A stretch of 64,000 nt of DNA from Polaromonas sp. (GTDB lineage Bacteria > Pseudomonadota > Gammaproteobacteria > Burkholderiales > Burkholderiaceae_C). Under the pieces are notes generated by a model, which saw nothing but the letters and a program-made list of their open reading frames with translations, was not told the origin of the DNA and did no database searches. The stretch spans positions 124,001 to 188,000 of the forward strand of contig JAAFJF010000001.1 of assembly GCA_013298815.1 (NCBI GenBank), written 5' to 3'. Of this stretch, positions 8,225 to 17,545 are shown piece after piece; the first letter of the stretch is position 1; every line of letters starts with the position of its first letter. The position numbers and the translations under genes are program-made.

Positions 8225-9205
8225 AATTCGGCTCAAAAACCCTCTCAACCTAACTTTCGAACGCTAGACCTCAATTTATTGCGGGTTTTCGACGAAGTCA
8301 TGGCTGAACGCAGTCTGACCAAAGCGGCGCACAATCTGGCCTTGACCCAGCCCGCCGTCAGCAATGCCATGCGCCGCCTGCGCGAAACTTTGGGTGATGA
8401 CTTGGTACGCCGCAGCGGCCAAGGGCTAGAACCCACGCCGCGTGCCAACGCCCTGTGGCCTGCCGTGCGCGAAGCTTTGCGCCAGCTGCAAGAAACGCTT
8501 GTTCCCAGCCCGTTTGACGCTGCCACATCTACCGATACCTTTGTTTTAGCCATGGCCGACGCCACCGCGTCAGAGCTGATTCCGGGATTGCTCAACCTGG
8601 TTGAGCGCGACGCTCCCGGCATCTCCATCCGAGTCGTGCCCTTGTCCACCCGCGACCCCAGGCGCTTGTTAGACGCTGAAACCGCCGACTTGGCGATTGG
8701 CCATTTCCCCGCCGCACTGGCAGATTTGACCGCCAGTGCCCAGTCTGGTGGCGCGGTCAGCTACGCGCACCAGCGGCTGTATGACGGCGAATACGTCTGC
8801 GTCATGCGCTCTGGCAACCCTTTGGCGCAAGGCCCACTGACGCTGAACCGCTTTTGCGCCGCCCGCCACATGCTGGTCAGCTTTTCGGGGAGACCTTTTG
8901 GCTTTGTTGACGAAGCTTTAACAGCCCTACAGCGTCAACGCCGCATTGTGCTGACAGTGAACCAGTTTTTCACCGCCGGTCGCGTCGTCGCCCAGTCCGA
9001 CCTGCTCACCGTGCTGCCCCGTCATTTTGTCCGAGTAGCCGATGTGCTGAACGAGCTCACCATCCGCCCCCTGCCTTTCGATATGCCCGTCGTCCACGTC
9101 GACGTGATGTGGCACAAACGCGAACACCACAACAGCGCCCACCAGTGGCTGCGTGGTGCGATTGCGGCTTCTGCGAAGTTAGCTTTTGAGGAAAATGGCT
9201 TATAA
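8222..9205 (+). CDS. LysR-family transcriptional regulator
   Basis: A protein of about 327 residues with an N-terminal winged helix-turn-helix (DLNLLRVFDEVMAERSLTKA, LTQPAVSNAMRRLRE) and a periplasmic-binding-protein-like effector domain. The opening FRTLDLNLL and overall type resemble the NodD/NahR branch, whose members often sense aromatic or flavonoid-like compounds; the effector here is unknown. The start is either the ATG at 8222 or the GTG directly before it. It faces away from a small membrane-protein gene. Confidence 0.85.
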   Translation: MNSAQKPSQPNFRTLDLNLLRVFDEVMAERSLTKAAHNLALTQPAVSNAMRRLRETLGDDLVRRSGQGLEPTPRANALWPAVREALRQLQETLVPSPFDAATSTDTFVLAMADATASELIPGLLNLVERDAPGISIRVVPLSTRDPRRLLDAETADLAIGHFPAALADLTASAQSGGAVSYAHQRLYDGEYVCVMRSGNPLAQGPLTLNRFCAARHMLVSFSGRPFGFVDEALTALQRQRRIVLTVNQFFTAGRVVAQSDLLTVLPRHFVRVADVLNELTIRPLPFDMPVVHVDVMWHKREHHNSAHQWLRGAIAASAKLAFEENGL

Positions 9206-9236
9206 ACCCCAAATTTTCCCTTCTAATTGGCATCTA

Positions 9237-9279
9237 ACCAGCGTATTTACTGCCTGAGCAGCTATTAATTTTATAGTGA
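9237..9279 (-). repeat. Dispersed palindromic repeat, intergenic
   Basis: AACCAGCGTATTTACTGCC, then TGAGCAGCTATTAATTTTAT. It lies 31 bp after the LysR stop and just before the 3' end of mnmE. Confidence 0.85.
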
Positions 9280-9282
9280 TAC

Positions 9283-10722
9283 TTACTTACCAATACAAAA
9301 CTTCGAGAAAATCACGCCCAATAAATCATCAGAAGTGAACTCGCCAGTGATGGCAGACAGGTCATTTTGAGCCAATCGCAGCTCTTCAGCCAACAAATCT
9401 AGCGCTTGTGATTTGGCTTTGAGTTGAGCATCCGCCATTTCTAAGTGTGCGCTCACTTGTCGTAAAGCCTGCACGTGGCGCTCTCGGGCGATGTAGACGC
9501 CCTCGGCGGCGGGCTGCCAGCCAGCGACTTGCAGCAGGGTTTTGCGCAATGCATCCAGCCCCGCGCCTTGCTTGGCGGAAATGGTGATTTGGGGGTTGGT
9601 TTGGCTCGCTGAAGCCCTGGATTGATGCTGCGCCGCAATGTCAGCGTCTATCGCATCGGCTTTGTTCCAAACGTCGATAACAGGCACGTTTTTAGCCGCC
9701 AATTTGGCAATAGCCGATGTGATTACTGCCTCATCAGCTCTGTATTTGATAGCAACTTCAGGGTGATTGGTATTAATCCAACGTGTCAAATCGTGCAAAA
9801 ACAGCACGGCGTCGGCGTTTTCAATCTCAGTCCAGGCGCGTTCAATGCCGATTTTTTCAACTTCATCCTCACTGTGGCGCAGGCCAGCAGTGTCGATGAT
9901 ATGCAGCGGCACACCGTCGATTTGGATGGTTTGCTGCACTTTATCGCGCGTCGTGCCAGCAATCGGGGTAACGATGGCGAGCTCCGCCCCCGCCAGCGCG
10001 TTGAGCAGGGACGACTTGCCCGCATTGGGCTGACCCGCAATGACGACTTTGATGCCTTCGCGCAGCAGTGCGCCCTGGCTGGTGCGCTGCATCACCCGCG
10101 CCAAGGTCGCTTGCAGACGGCTCAATTGACCTGCGGCATCGGCTTTTTGCAGGAAGTCGATTTCTTCTTCGGGGAAGTCCAGCGTCGCCTCGACCAACAT
10201 GCGCAGGTGGATGAGGGCGTCGCGCAGGCTGTGGACTTCTTTGGAAAACTCGCCGGACAGACTGCGGGTCGCGCCACGGGCGGCGGCTTCGGTGCTGGCA
10301 TCGATCAAATCGGCCACGGCCTCGGCCTGCGCCAGATCCATTTTGTCGTTCAAAAATGCGCGTTGGGTGAACTCGCCAGGTTGAGCGACGCGTAAGCCCG
10401 GCAAGCTGGCTTGCGCAGCTTCCAAACAACGCGCCAATAAAAGCTGCATGACCACCGGACCGCCGTGGGCTTGCAGCTCCAGCACGTCTTCACCGGTGAA
10501 TGAGTGCGGCGCAGGGAAGTAAAGCGCCAAACCGTGGTCAATCGCCTCGCCAGCCGCGTCCACAAAAGGCAGGTACGTTGCCTCGCGCGGCTTCAAGTCG
10601 CGGCCACACAAAGCTCTAATCAACGGGCCAATCGCTTTACCCGAAACCCGCACAATGCCCACCGCACCGCGACCGGGTGGGGTGGCGATGGCTACGATAG
10701 GCGTGTTTGAAAAAGCGTTCAT
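9283..10722 (-). CDS. mnmE: tRNA modification GTPase MnmE (TrmE)
   Basis: A 479-residue GTPase that, with MnmG, installs the carboxymethylaminomethyl group at U34 of certain tRNAs. It has the N-terminal folate-binding domain ([20 protein letters not shown]), G1 [10 protein letters not shown]3 DTAGLR, G4 NKAD and the C-terminal FCIGK with the catalytic-site Cys. The start [10 protein letters not shown] is the family start. Between the G3 and G4 motifs the G domain has extra residues (about 320-338, [17 protein letters not shown]) that coincide with an in-frame dispersed repeat. Confidence 0.95.
   Translation of the reverse strand: MNAFSNTPIVAIATPPGRGAVGIVRVSGKAIGPLIRALCGRDLKPREATYLPFVDAAGEAIDHGLALYFPAPHSFTGEDVLELQAHGGPVVMQLLLARCLEAAQASLPGLRVAQPGEFTQRAFLNDKMDLAQAEAVADLIDASTEAAARGATRSLSGEFSKEVHSLRDALIHLRMLVEATLDFPEEEIDFLQKADAAGQLSRLQATLARVMQRTSQGALLREGIKVVIAGQPNAGKSSLLNALAGAELAIVTPIAGTTRDKVQQTIQIDGVPLHIIDTAGLRHSEDEVEKIGIERAWTEIENADAVLFLHDLTRWINTNHPEVAIKYRADEAVITSAIAKLAAKNVPVIDVWNKADAIDADIAAQHQSRASASQTNPQITISAKQGAGLDALRKTLLQVAGWQPAAEGVYIARERHVQALRQVSAHLEMADAQLKAKSQALDLLAEELRLAQNDLSAITGEFTSDDLLGVIFSKFCIGK
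9709..9762 (-). repeat. Dispersed repeat copy inside mnmE
   Basis: A degenerate copy: TAGCCGATGTGATTACTGCC, then TCATCAGCTC, then TATTTGATAGC. It encodes [15 protein letters not shown], aligned with AINYIAAQAVNTPA of the consensus frame, in a surface stretch between G3 and G4 that is normally shorter. Confidence 0.65.
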
Positions 10723-10740
10723 TGATCTGGATTGTGCAAT

Positions 10741-10769
10741 AAAAAAGGGTCGCAGCAACTGCGACCCTT
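10741..10769 (-). terminator. Rho-independent terminator after yidC
   Basis: AAGGGTCGCAG and CTGCGACCCTT form a perfect 11-bp stem with a CAA loop. On the minus strand it is followed by a run of six T. It lies 20 bp after the yidC stop and before the mnmE start. Confidence 0.9.
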
Positions 10770-10788
10770 GATTGATAGACTCACCGAG

Positions 10789-12537
10789 TTATTTAAATTT
10801 CGGGAGGTTGAATTGCGGCGGCACGCCCATGCGGGTGTTGATAATCCACTGCTGAGCGATGGACAAGATGTTGTTGGTGATCCAATACAACACCAAGCCC
10901 GACGGGAAGAAGAAGAACATGACGGAGAAGGCCAGGGGCATGTACCACATCATTTTGGCTTGCAATGGGTCTGGTGGCGTTGGGTTTAGCGCGGTTTGCA
11001 AGAGCGTGGTCAAGGTCATGACCAGAGGCAAGATGTAGAACGGATCGGGAGCGGCCAAGTCATGAATCCACAGCGCCCACGGGGCATTGCGCATTTCAAC
11101 CGAGCTGAGTAACACCCAGTACAAGGCAATAAACACTGGAATTTGCACCATGATGGGGAAGCAGCCGCCCAGAGGGTTGATTTTCTCTTCGCGGTAGATT
11201 TTCATCATCTCTTGCTGCATCTCTTGTGGCTTGTCTTTCAAGCGCTCGCGCATGGTGGCGATGCGTGGTGCAACCGATTTCATCTTGGCCATGCTGGCAT
11301 AGGCTTTGGCGTTGAGCCAGTAAAACGCGATTTTCAGCAGCAAAACCAGCGCAATAATTGCCCAGCCCCAGTTGCCGATGTAGCTGTGTAGCTTGTCGAG
11401 CAACCAATACAGAGGCTTGGCCAAAATGGTTAAAACGCCGTAATCCTTGACCAGCTCTAGGCCTGGGGTGACAGTTTCCATGGATTTTTCGACTTGCGGA
11501 CCCGCAAAAAAGCGCGATTCAACTGATTTTGTGGCTCCTGGCGCGACGCTGTCTAAAGCGGTAATCATGCCTACAGCGTATAAATTGGTGTCTACTTTGC
11601 GGGTAAACAGCTCGCGTTTGATGCCGTCGGGCAAGATCCATGCGCTCGCAAAGTAGTGTTGCACCATGGCAACATAGCCCTCGCTGGCTTGTTTTTCGAC
11701 GTCAACTTTGTTTTTCTCAATATCGGTAAATTCAACTTTTTGGTACTTTTTGGCAGCGGTGTAAACAGCTGGACCGGTGAAGGTGGAGTAGAAAGACGAC
11801 TCGCCCGCCAACTTGTTGCCATCACGCACCAACTGTAAATAAAGCTGCGGTGACACGGCTGCAGCACCTGTGTTGACCACCTCATGCTTCACCGCCACGT
11901 CATAAGCGCCGCGCTTCAAGGTGTAGGTTTTAACCAATTTCACACCGCCAGATTCAGGCGATTCAAACTTGACGGTGAGTTCGTTCGCGCCGTCCACCAG
12001 CTTGCGAGCACCTGGAGCAACTGTCATGATGGTTTTGTGGGTAGGCAAGTTGGCTGCACCAACCAAACCAGTTTGCGCGACATAAACGCGGTCTTTGCTG
12101 TTGTCCAGCAACACCACGCCTTTTGCGGTGCCGGCTTTGACAGCCGCCTTGTCTTCCAAATCCACGTGTTTCACAAACTCAGAATGCACCAAAGAGCCAC
12201 CTTCGGTGTCAAAAGTCAGCTTGAAAACATCCGTTTGCACCTCAAAACGCTCTTTAGTCGCTGTTGGAGCCTCATTTTTGGCCATAGCCGGTGTATTTAC
12301 TGCCTGAACAGCTATAGAATTTATAGCGCTTGGAGCGTTACTACTTACATTTGGTATGCCAGCATTTGCCGCGACAGTGTTTGCTGCAGTCGCAGCCTTG
12401 GCTGGATTATTTGCGGCGGGGCTGGAGCTCAGCCCAAATGTCGCTTTGTGACCTATGCTGACTTGGTAGTTGTCCCACAGCATAACCATGGAAAAACCAA
12501 AAATCACCCACAAAATGGTGCGGCGGATATCGTTCAT
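10789..12537 (-). CDS. yidC: Membrane protein insertase YidC
   Basis: A 582-residue inner-membrane insertase of the Oxa1/YidC family. TM1 is at about residues 5-22 (ILWVIFGFSMVMLWDNY), followed by a large periplasmic beta domain and the C-terminal five-helix core (LYWLLDKLHSYIGNWGWAII, NPLGGCFPIMVQIPVFIALY). The linker after TM1 carries an in-frame copy of the dispersed repeat (about residues 70-84, AINSIAVQAVNTPAMA) in a naturally variable region. It overlaps yidD by 4 bp at its start and is in a unit with rnpA and rpmH. Confidence 0.97.
   Translation of the reverse strand: MNDIRRTILWVIFGFSMVMLWDNYQVSIGHKATFGLSSSPAANNPAKAATAANTVAANAGIPNVSSNAPSAINSIAVQAVNTPAMAKNEAPTATKERFEVQTDVFKLTFDTEGGSLVHSEFVKHVDLEDKAAVKAGTAKGVVLLDNSKDRVYVAQTGLVGAANLPTHKTIMTVAPGARKLVDGANELTVKFESPESGGVKLVKTYTLKRGAYDVAVKHEVVNTGAAAVSPQLYLQLVRDGNKLAGESSFYSTFTGPAVYTAAKKYQKVEFTDIEKNKVDVEKQASEGYVAMVQHYFASAWILPDGIKRELFTRKVDTNLYAVGMITALDSVAPGATKSVESRFFAGPQVEKSMETVTPGLELVKDYGVLTILAKPLYWLLDKLHSYIGNWGWAIIALVLLLKIAFYWLNAKAYASMAKMKSVAPRIATMRERLKDKPQEMQQEMMKIYREEKINPLGGCFPIMVQIPVFIALYWVLLSSVEMRNAPWALWIHDLAAPDPFYILPLVMTLTTLLQTALNPTPPDPLQAKMMWYMPLAFSVMFFFFPSGLVLYWITNNILSIAQQWIINTRMGVPPQFNLPKFK
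12286..12329 (-). repeat. Dispersed repeat copy inside yidC
   Basis: TAGCCGGTGTATTTACTGCC, then TGAACAGCTATAGAATTTAT, then AGC. A near-consensus copy, read in frame as AINSIAVQAVNTPA in the periplasmic linker after the first membrane helix. Confidence 0.85.
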
Positions 12538-12827
12538 GAGGATGTCTTCACTTTAGAAGTTACGTTGGTAGATTTAAAAAACCGTTTAGAAAACAGCGAA
12601 AAATGAGCTGATTTATCTGGTACGGGGTCCACGCCGCCTTCGCACCACGGATGGCAACGCCCCAAACGCTTTAACGTGAGGTAGCTGCCCTTGGTAGCAC
12701 CGTGGGTTTCTAGGGCTTGAATCGAATAGATGGAACACGTTGGCTCAAACCTGCAGGCTGAGCCCAGCCACGGGCTAAGAAACAAACGGTAGGCTTTGAC
12801 TATGCCGACCAAAAGTTGCTGCATCAT
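12534..12827 (-). CDS. yidD: Membrane protein insertion efficiency factor YidD
   Basis: A 97-residue small protein with the family core LVGIVKAYRLFLSPWLGSAC, RFEPTCSIYSIQAL and GRCHPWCEGGVDPVP. It is thought to help YidC/Sec-dependent insertion. It lies between rnpA (4-bp overlap) and yidC (4-bp overlap), the standard order. The C-terminal 25 residues are a variable Lys/Ser-rich tail. Confidence 0.93.
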   Translation of the reverse strand: MMQQLLVGIVKAYRLFLSPWLGSACRFEPTCSIYSIQALETHGATKGSYLTLKRLGRCHPWCEGGVDPVPDKSAHFSLFSKRFFKSTNVTSKVKTSS

Positions 12828-13276
12828 GACTTTGCACTCGCTTTTTCACTCGTCTTTGCACCTGCAAAAAGGTGTTGTAACTCTGCGCGAACGGCTGTTT
12901 TGAGTTTGTCCGACGTGGCGCTGATGAATTCAGCACGGTCAAAACCAGCACGCAACCGAACAACGTGAGCTGCAAACGGCAAATGGCAGCTTGTATCAGT
13001 GCTCACTGCGTAAATTTGGCGTTTGATGGTGTTGCGTGTAACCGCGCGTTTAGCCCAGCGTTTGGGCACAATCACACCTAGCCAGGTGTCTTGCACGGCA
13101 AAAAGAGGTTTGCTATGGGTTGGTCTAGCATCTGTCACCTCGTTGGTATCTAACGCAACATTTGAGCATGCGTTGGGATTCAGAGCCACACGATGCAAGG
13201 CAAAGTGCGGGGTGCGAGAGACAGTTTGGCCGCTCATCACCGCTGCAAACTGCGCTTTGGTCACTATTCGCTGCAA
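12824..13276 (-). CDS. rnpA: Ribonuclease P protein component
   Basis: A 150-residue basic protein that assists RnpB RNA in maturing tRNA 5' ends. The family motif is VPKRWAKRAVTRNTIKRQIY, with the RNxxKR core. An acidic, non-conserved insertion (about residues 35-55) lengthens the N-terminal half relative to the usual ~120 residues. It follows rpmH by about 70 bp and overlaps yidD. Confidence 0.93.
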   Translation of the reverse strand: MQRIVTKAQFAAVMSGQTVSRTPHFALHRVALNPNACSNVALDTNEVTDARPTHSKPLFAVQDTWLGVIVPKRWAKRAVTRNTIKRQIYAVSTDTSCHLPFAAHVVRLRAGFDRAEFISATSDKLKTAVRAELQHLFAGAKTSEKASAKS

Positions 13277-13346
13277 GATGGCGCGGCAAAGTAGGCTGCT
13301 GAAGATACGGATACCTTCTCATCCAGCAGCCAAATTTGACTAAAGC

Positions 13347-13481
13347 TTAGACAGCCAGACGTTTGCGGCCTTTGGCGCGGCGTGCGTTGATCACAGCACG
13401 GCCACCTGGCGTTTTCATGCGTGTCAAAAAGCCGTGGGTACGGGCGCGGCGAACTTTAGAGGGTTGGTAAGTGCGTTTCAT
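13347..13481 (-). CDS. rpmH: Ribosomal protein bL34
   Basis: A 44-residue gene read directly from the sequence: [19 protein letters not shown], then [20 protein letters not shown], then KRLAV. This is the complete L34 protein of the large ribosomal subunit. It heads the rpmH-rnpA-yidD-yidC unit, with AGGA upstream of the ATG. In many bacteria this gene sits next to oriC and dnaA; here dnaA is 35 kb away, and no DnaA box was seen upstream of rpmH. Confidence 0.97.
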   Translation of the reverse strand: MKRTYQPSKVRRARTHGFLTRMKTPGGRAVINARRAKGRKRLAV

Positions 13482-13654
13482 GGGATCATCCTAAGTACAT
13501 TTTGAAGCGTGTTGCTTCAGGTTAGCCCATGATTATCGCAGATTCTTGAGGCATAGCCACTGTTTAGATAAAAGCACTAAGGGAAAGTCACACTAGTGGT
13601 GCGTTTTTCGGCTTGTATGATGAGTTACAAAGCAGTTACCAAAAGGAATGACGC

Positions 13655-14899
13655 ATGAGAAAACGACTCGATAGGACGCTTGTTGCCACATTTATCGCAA
13701 ATGTCAGCATCACAAGCGCCTTAATTACAGGGGCAATATTTGTTGCAGTGACGCCTGCTTTTGCACAAAACGACTTAAATACATTAAAAATTGGCGTTAT
13801 TGGCCCATTTTCAGGCGCATCAGCAGATTTTGGTGTGCCTATGCTGAATGGCATCCAAATGGCGGTTGATGAAATCAATGCTGTAGGTGGTTATTCTGGA
13901 CGGAAGTTGGAAATCGTTAAAAAAGACGATGAGGCCAAGCCCGATGTTGGATTCAAACTATCCAACGAACTGGTTGCTGAAAAAGTAGTCGCAACGATTG
14001 GGTTTTGCAATACAGGTGTTGCGGCCAAATCACTGGACGTCTTTCAGGCCAATAAACTTCCCTTAATTATTCCTTGCTCGACGGGTACGCCCTTGACAGC
14101 AAAGTTCCCAGCTGCAGAAAGTTACATCTTCAGAACTTCGGCAAAGGATGCCATACAAGCACCTTTTGTTGTTGAGGACATCGTCAAGCGCGGCTGGACC
14201 AAGGTTGCTATTTTTGCTGATACAAGCGGCTATGGTGAGGCTGGCTTTCAAGATGTAGAGAAAGCTTTGGCGGCTAAGAACTTAAAGCCCGTTTACATTT
14301 CTCGTTTTACATTAGGTGTCAAAGATCTCAGTGAAGACTTAAAAGCGGCAAAAGCAGCTGGTGCAAACGTTATTTTCAGCTACACCGTGGGCGTAGAAAA
14401 CGCGGTAATTGCCAAAGGCCGGCTAGCATTGGGTTGGAAAGTTCCGCAAGTAGGTGCATGGCCATTGTCGTTCCCGTTTTTCATCGACGGCGCCAAGGAA
14501 GCTGCAGAAGGTGCGTTGATGGCCCAAACCTTCATCGCCGAGCCGAGTAATTCACACCGTGCTGCTTTTTTAACGAGCTATGCGCGCAAATTCAAGGTCA
14601 GCAAAATCCCTGTCCCAATGGCTGCGGCACAGGGGTATGACGCCGTCTATATTTTGCTGTATTCACTTTTCAACGTCAAAGGCGGTAATTTCAGCGGTGA
14701 GGCTATTAAAACCGCATTAGAGAACAAAATTCGTACCTATTACGGCGTGGTTGCGACGTACGAGCAGCCATTCAGCGCGAAAGACAAAGATGCGACGACG
14801 CAAAACATGCTGGTCATGGGCATGGTAAAAAATGGCGCTGTGACTTTTGCTTACCCACAGGACGCCAAAAACAACCTGTTTGTGCAGCGAAAGCAATGA
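13655..14899 (+). CDS. ABC transporter substrate-binding protein, branched-chain amino acid type
   Basis: A 414-residue periplasmic binding protein. A long signal peptide ends near residue 38 (VTPAFAQN). The mature part opens with LKIGVIGPFSGASADFGVPM and contains NGIQMAVDEINAVGGYSGRK, as in LivK/HAAT proteins (type 1 fold, PF13458 type). No permease or ATPase gene is adjacent, so it is an orphan receptor sharing a transporter encoded elsewhere. The ligand is unknown; related proteins bind amino acids, urea or aromatic acids. Confidence 0.85.
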   Translation: MRKRLDRTLVATFIANVSITSALITGAIFVAVTPAFAQNDLNTLKIGVIGPFSGASADFGVPMLNGIQMAVDEINAVGGYSGRKLEIVKKDDEAKPDVGFKLSNELVAEKVVATIGFCNTGVAAKSLDVFQANKLPLIIPCSTGTPLTAKFPAAESYIFRTSAKDAIQAPFVVEDIVKRGWTKVAIFADTSGYGEAGFQDVEKALAAKNLKPVYISRFTLGVKDLSEDLKAAKAAGANVIFSYTVGVENAVIAKGRLALGWKVPQVGAWPLSFPFFIDGAKEAAEGALMAQTFIAEPSNSHRAAFLTSYARKFKVSKIPVPMAAAQGYDAVYILLYSLFNVKGGNFSGEAIKTALENKIRTYYGVVATYEQPFSAKDKDATTQNMLVMGMVKNGAVTFAYPQDAKNNLFVQRKQ

Positions 14900-14927
14900 G
14901 CGCCCACCGCCTAGATAAAATTGGGGC

Positions 14928-15854
14928 TTGAACACTCAAAAATTGTCCGACGACACATCAAAAAAATTTATTCAGGCGATGCCTGTTGTTTTTGTTTTGA
15001 TTTGGAGTACGGGCTTCATTGTTGCTAAGTTTGGCTTGCCTTTTGCACCGCCATTGACGTTTTTAAGCATTCGATACTCACTGTCCATCATGTGCTTTTT
15101 GGTGTGGATTGGGCTGGCTCGCGCGGTATGGCCTAGTGATAAAAAGCAATGTTGGCATCTTGCGGTGACGGGTGTGCTAATGCATGGCGGCTATTTAGGC
15201 GGCGTATGGATAGCCGTGAAAGCTGGCATGGGCTCGGGTTTGGCGGCGCTGATTGTGGGGTTTCAGCCGATCTTGACAGCGCTTTGGCTGTCTTACCTTG
15301 GCTCTACAGCCGCCCAAAATCCGCCTCAAGCTGTCGTCTCCAAACGGCAATGGGTAGGATTGCTGCTCGGTTTGGCTGGTTTGCTGCTGGTGGTTGCGCG
15401 CAAATTTGGTGCCACCAACGAAGTGACGCTGCTAACTTTTGCTGCTGCCGTCTTCGCCTTAGTCAGCATCACCGTGGGGACTTTGTACCAAAAGCAGCAC
15501 GTCGCCGCAACCGATGTGCGCACGGCTAATGTGATTCAGCTGGGTGCTGCGTTGCTGGTGACACTGCCTTTTGCGATGCTTGAGGCCGAAGCTATCACTT
15601 GGAATACTTCGTTTGTAGGCGCCATGGCTTGGGCGGTGTTGGCCTTGACGCTGGGTGGCAGCTCGCTGATGTTTATGTTGATCCAGCGCGGTGCCGCTAC
15701 GACCGTGACCAGCTTGCTGTATCTCGTGCCACCAACGACGGCGCTGATGGCTTGGGTGCTGTTTGACGAAGCGATTACGCTCGTGACGCTTTTGGGCATT
15801 GCGTTGACGGCAATAGGGGTGAGCTTGGTGGTACGCCCTGCACGTCTAAAGTGA
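14928..15854 (+). CDS. EamA/DMT-superfamily transporter
   Basis: A 308-residue integral membrane protein with about ten hydrophobic segments arranged as two EamA repeats (opening FVLIWSTGFIVAKFGLPFAP). Members export small metabolites or amino acids; the substrate is not evident. The start is uncertain: a TTG at 14928 gives the longest sensible protein, while the ATG at 14979 (MPVVFVLIWS) would begin at the first membrane segment. It follows the binding-protein gene by 28 bp but a functional link is not clear. Confidence 0.8.
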   Translation: MNTQKLSDDTSKKFIQAMPVVFVLIWSTGFIVAKFGLPFAPPLTFLSIRYSLSIMCFLVWIGLARAVWPSDKKQCWHLAVTGVLMHGGYLGGVWIAVKAGMGSGLAALIVGFQPILTALWLSYLGSTAAQNPPQAVVSKRQWVGLLLGLAGLLLVVARKFGATNEVTLLTFAAAVFALVSITVGTLYQKQHVAATDVRTANVIQLGAALLVTLPFAMLEAEAITWNTSFVGAMAWAVLALTLGGSSLMFMLIQRGAATTVTSLLYLVPPTTALMAWVLFDEAITLVTLLGIALTAIGVSLVVRPARLK

Positions 15855-15876
15855 ATTAATCTAAACCAGTCCCAAA

Positions 15877-16785
15877 TTACGCCCAGGGCGGCAACACCTG
15901 CGTCTTGAGCTGCTTTTGCCGTGCTTCGTAGTCGGGTAAAACACTGGCCACGGTGGCCCAAAAACGCGGGCTGTGGTTGAGCTCACGCAGGTGGCTGAGC
16001 TCATGTGCCACCACATAATCAATCACCTCTGGTGGAAACTGCATCAAACGCCAGTGCAGGCGAATCGAGCCATCTGCTTTGGCGCTGCCCCAGCGGGTAT
16101 TGGCGTTGGTTAACGCCAAGGTGCGCCAGGCCACACCCAACAAAGCAGCGTAATGGTTCATACGTGCGGTGTAATGCTGCGTGGCTTGTTGTGTTATCCA
16201 TTTTTTGGTGGTGTCGCGGATTTTTTTGTCGCTGGCTGTGGCAGGCAACGCCAATGACAGCACGCTTGTGTTGTCTGACTCACTGTCGCTTTTCAAACTA
16301 TGCTTTTCAGCTTGCGGATCGACGCGCACTTGCAGCGTACCGCCCAAGTAGGCCAGCTGCGCACCTGCCTGCCAATCCATCTTCAGCGCTGCCATGCACG
16401 CTTCACGCTGCTGCATGCCGCTCAGCTTACGAACAATCCAGCTGCCCTTTTCTTGCACGGCGGCTTCGATACTGGCTTGTAACATGCCAAACGGCGCACG
16501 CACCGACAAACCTGCCGGGCTAACGCTGAAGGTCATGGTGCGCCTGCGGCTGCGCAGCAGCTCGTAATCCACACCTTGTCCTTGCAGGCGGGTGTGTTGA
16601 CTGGCTTGTGGATGGCGTGAAAAAACGTCACCCGATGGGGGTAACAAGGGTGCTGATGGCGGCTCTACTTGTTTAGGCTGCGCCGATGGTGCTTTAGATC
16701 GTCGTTTTGGTGGCGCGATTTGCGGCGGCTCGTAGACGGGCGCTACGTCAAACAAATCCAGCGTGAACTTTAACAAGCGCAGCAT
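15877..16785 (-). CDS. YgjP/DUF45-family metallopeptidase
   Basis: A 302-residue protein. The C-terminal half has the zinc motif HELSHLRELNHSPRFW (HExxH plus a third His) and the family feature NTRWGSAKADGSIRLHWRL. The N-terminal 60 residues are a Pro/Ser-rich linker without recognisable fold. It is the last gene of the glyQ-glyS-gmhB-plsC run, 13 bp from plsC, which is the usual Burkholderiales order. The physiological substrate is unknown. Confidence 0.85.
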   Translation of the reverse strand: MLRLLKFTLDLFDVAPVYEPPQIAPPKRRSKAPSAQPKQVEPPSAPLLPPSGDVFSRHPQASQHTRLQGQGVDYELLRSRRRTMTFSVSPAGLSVRAPFGMLQASIEAAVQEKGSWIVRKLSGMQQREACMAALKMDWQAGAQLAYLGGTLQVRVDPQAEKHSLKSDSESDNTSVLSLALPATASDKKIRDTTKKWITQQATQHYTARMNHYAALLGVAWRTLALTNANTRWGSAKADGSIRLHWRLMQFPPEVIDYVVAHELSHLRELNHSPRFWATVASVLPDYEARQKQLKTQVLPPWA

Positions 16786-16798
16786 GGTGAGTGGACGT

Positions 16799-17545
16799 TT
16801 ATTTGTATGCCTCAGGATCCAAACGGCGCATTTCGGCTTCTATCCAAGCTTCCACTTCACGCATCAACTCAGCTGGCTCACGACCAGCGCTAGGAATCGG
16901 TTTACCAATCGAAATATCTACAATGCCGGGGGTTTTGATAAACGCTTTGCGCGGCCAGCATCTGGCAGATGTGACCGCAACCGGAACGACAGGTGCGCCC
17001 GTTTCAATCGCCAAACGTGTGCCGCCTGTTTTGTAGACGCCTTGTTGGCCCCGCGCTGTGCGCGTGCCTTCTGGGAACATGATGACCCACGTCCCTTTGT
17101 CCAACAAGCGCTTGCCCTGTTCAACCACCTTGTTGAATGCTTGCGTGCCCTGCTTGCGGTCAATGTGAATCATGTCCAAGCTGCCAATCGCCCAGCCAAA
17201 AAATGGAATGCGCAACAGTTCTTTTTTGAACACATACGCCAAGGGGTGTGGCATCAGCGCAATCATGGAAAATGTTTCCCATAATGACTGGTGTTTGACC
17301 AATAAAATCGCCGCATCCGTTTTGCCAACAGGCAAGTTTTCCCAACCTGTCACACGGTTGTGAATACCCAAAATTGCAGTGCCACTTTTCACAGAAAGCC
17401 GCAGCCAATTCAGGCAAACGGCATAGCACCATTTTTCTTGACCCAGCACACGCAGCAGTACGGCGGCTAACGCCCAAGGTACGACGGTCACAGCCAACAG
17501 CGCAGTATGCAATACCGCGCGCACAAAATTAATCACACGGTTCAT
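16799..17545 (-). CDS. plsC: 1-acyl-sn-glycerol-3-phosphate acyltransferase
   Basis: A 248-residue inner-membrane enzyme that acylates lysophosphatidate to phosphatidate. A hydrophobic N-terminal segment precedes the catalytic box VKHQSLWET, where Glu replaces the usual Asp of HxxxxD, a variant seen in this lineage. The second motif MFPEGTRTARG is intact. Its ATG overlaps the gmhB stop. Confidence 0.93.
   Translation of the reverse strand: MNRVINFVRAVLHTALLAVTVVPWALAAVLLRVLGQEKWCYAVCLNWLRLSVKSGTAILGIHNRVTGWENLPVGKTDAAILLVKHQSLWETFSMIALMPHPLAYVFKKELLRIPFFGWAIGSLDMIHIDRKQGTQAFNKVVEQGKRLLDKGTWVIMFPEGTRTARGQQGVYKTGGTRLAIETGAPVVPVAVTSARCWPRKAFIKTPGIVDISIGKPIPSAGREPAELMREVEAWIEAEMRRLDPEAYK

Noticed and set aside
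13482-13654. Replication origin next to rpmH
   Set aside because: No DnaA boxes better than three mismatches and no AT-rich or trio motif were seen in this gap.
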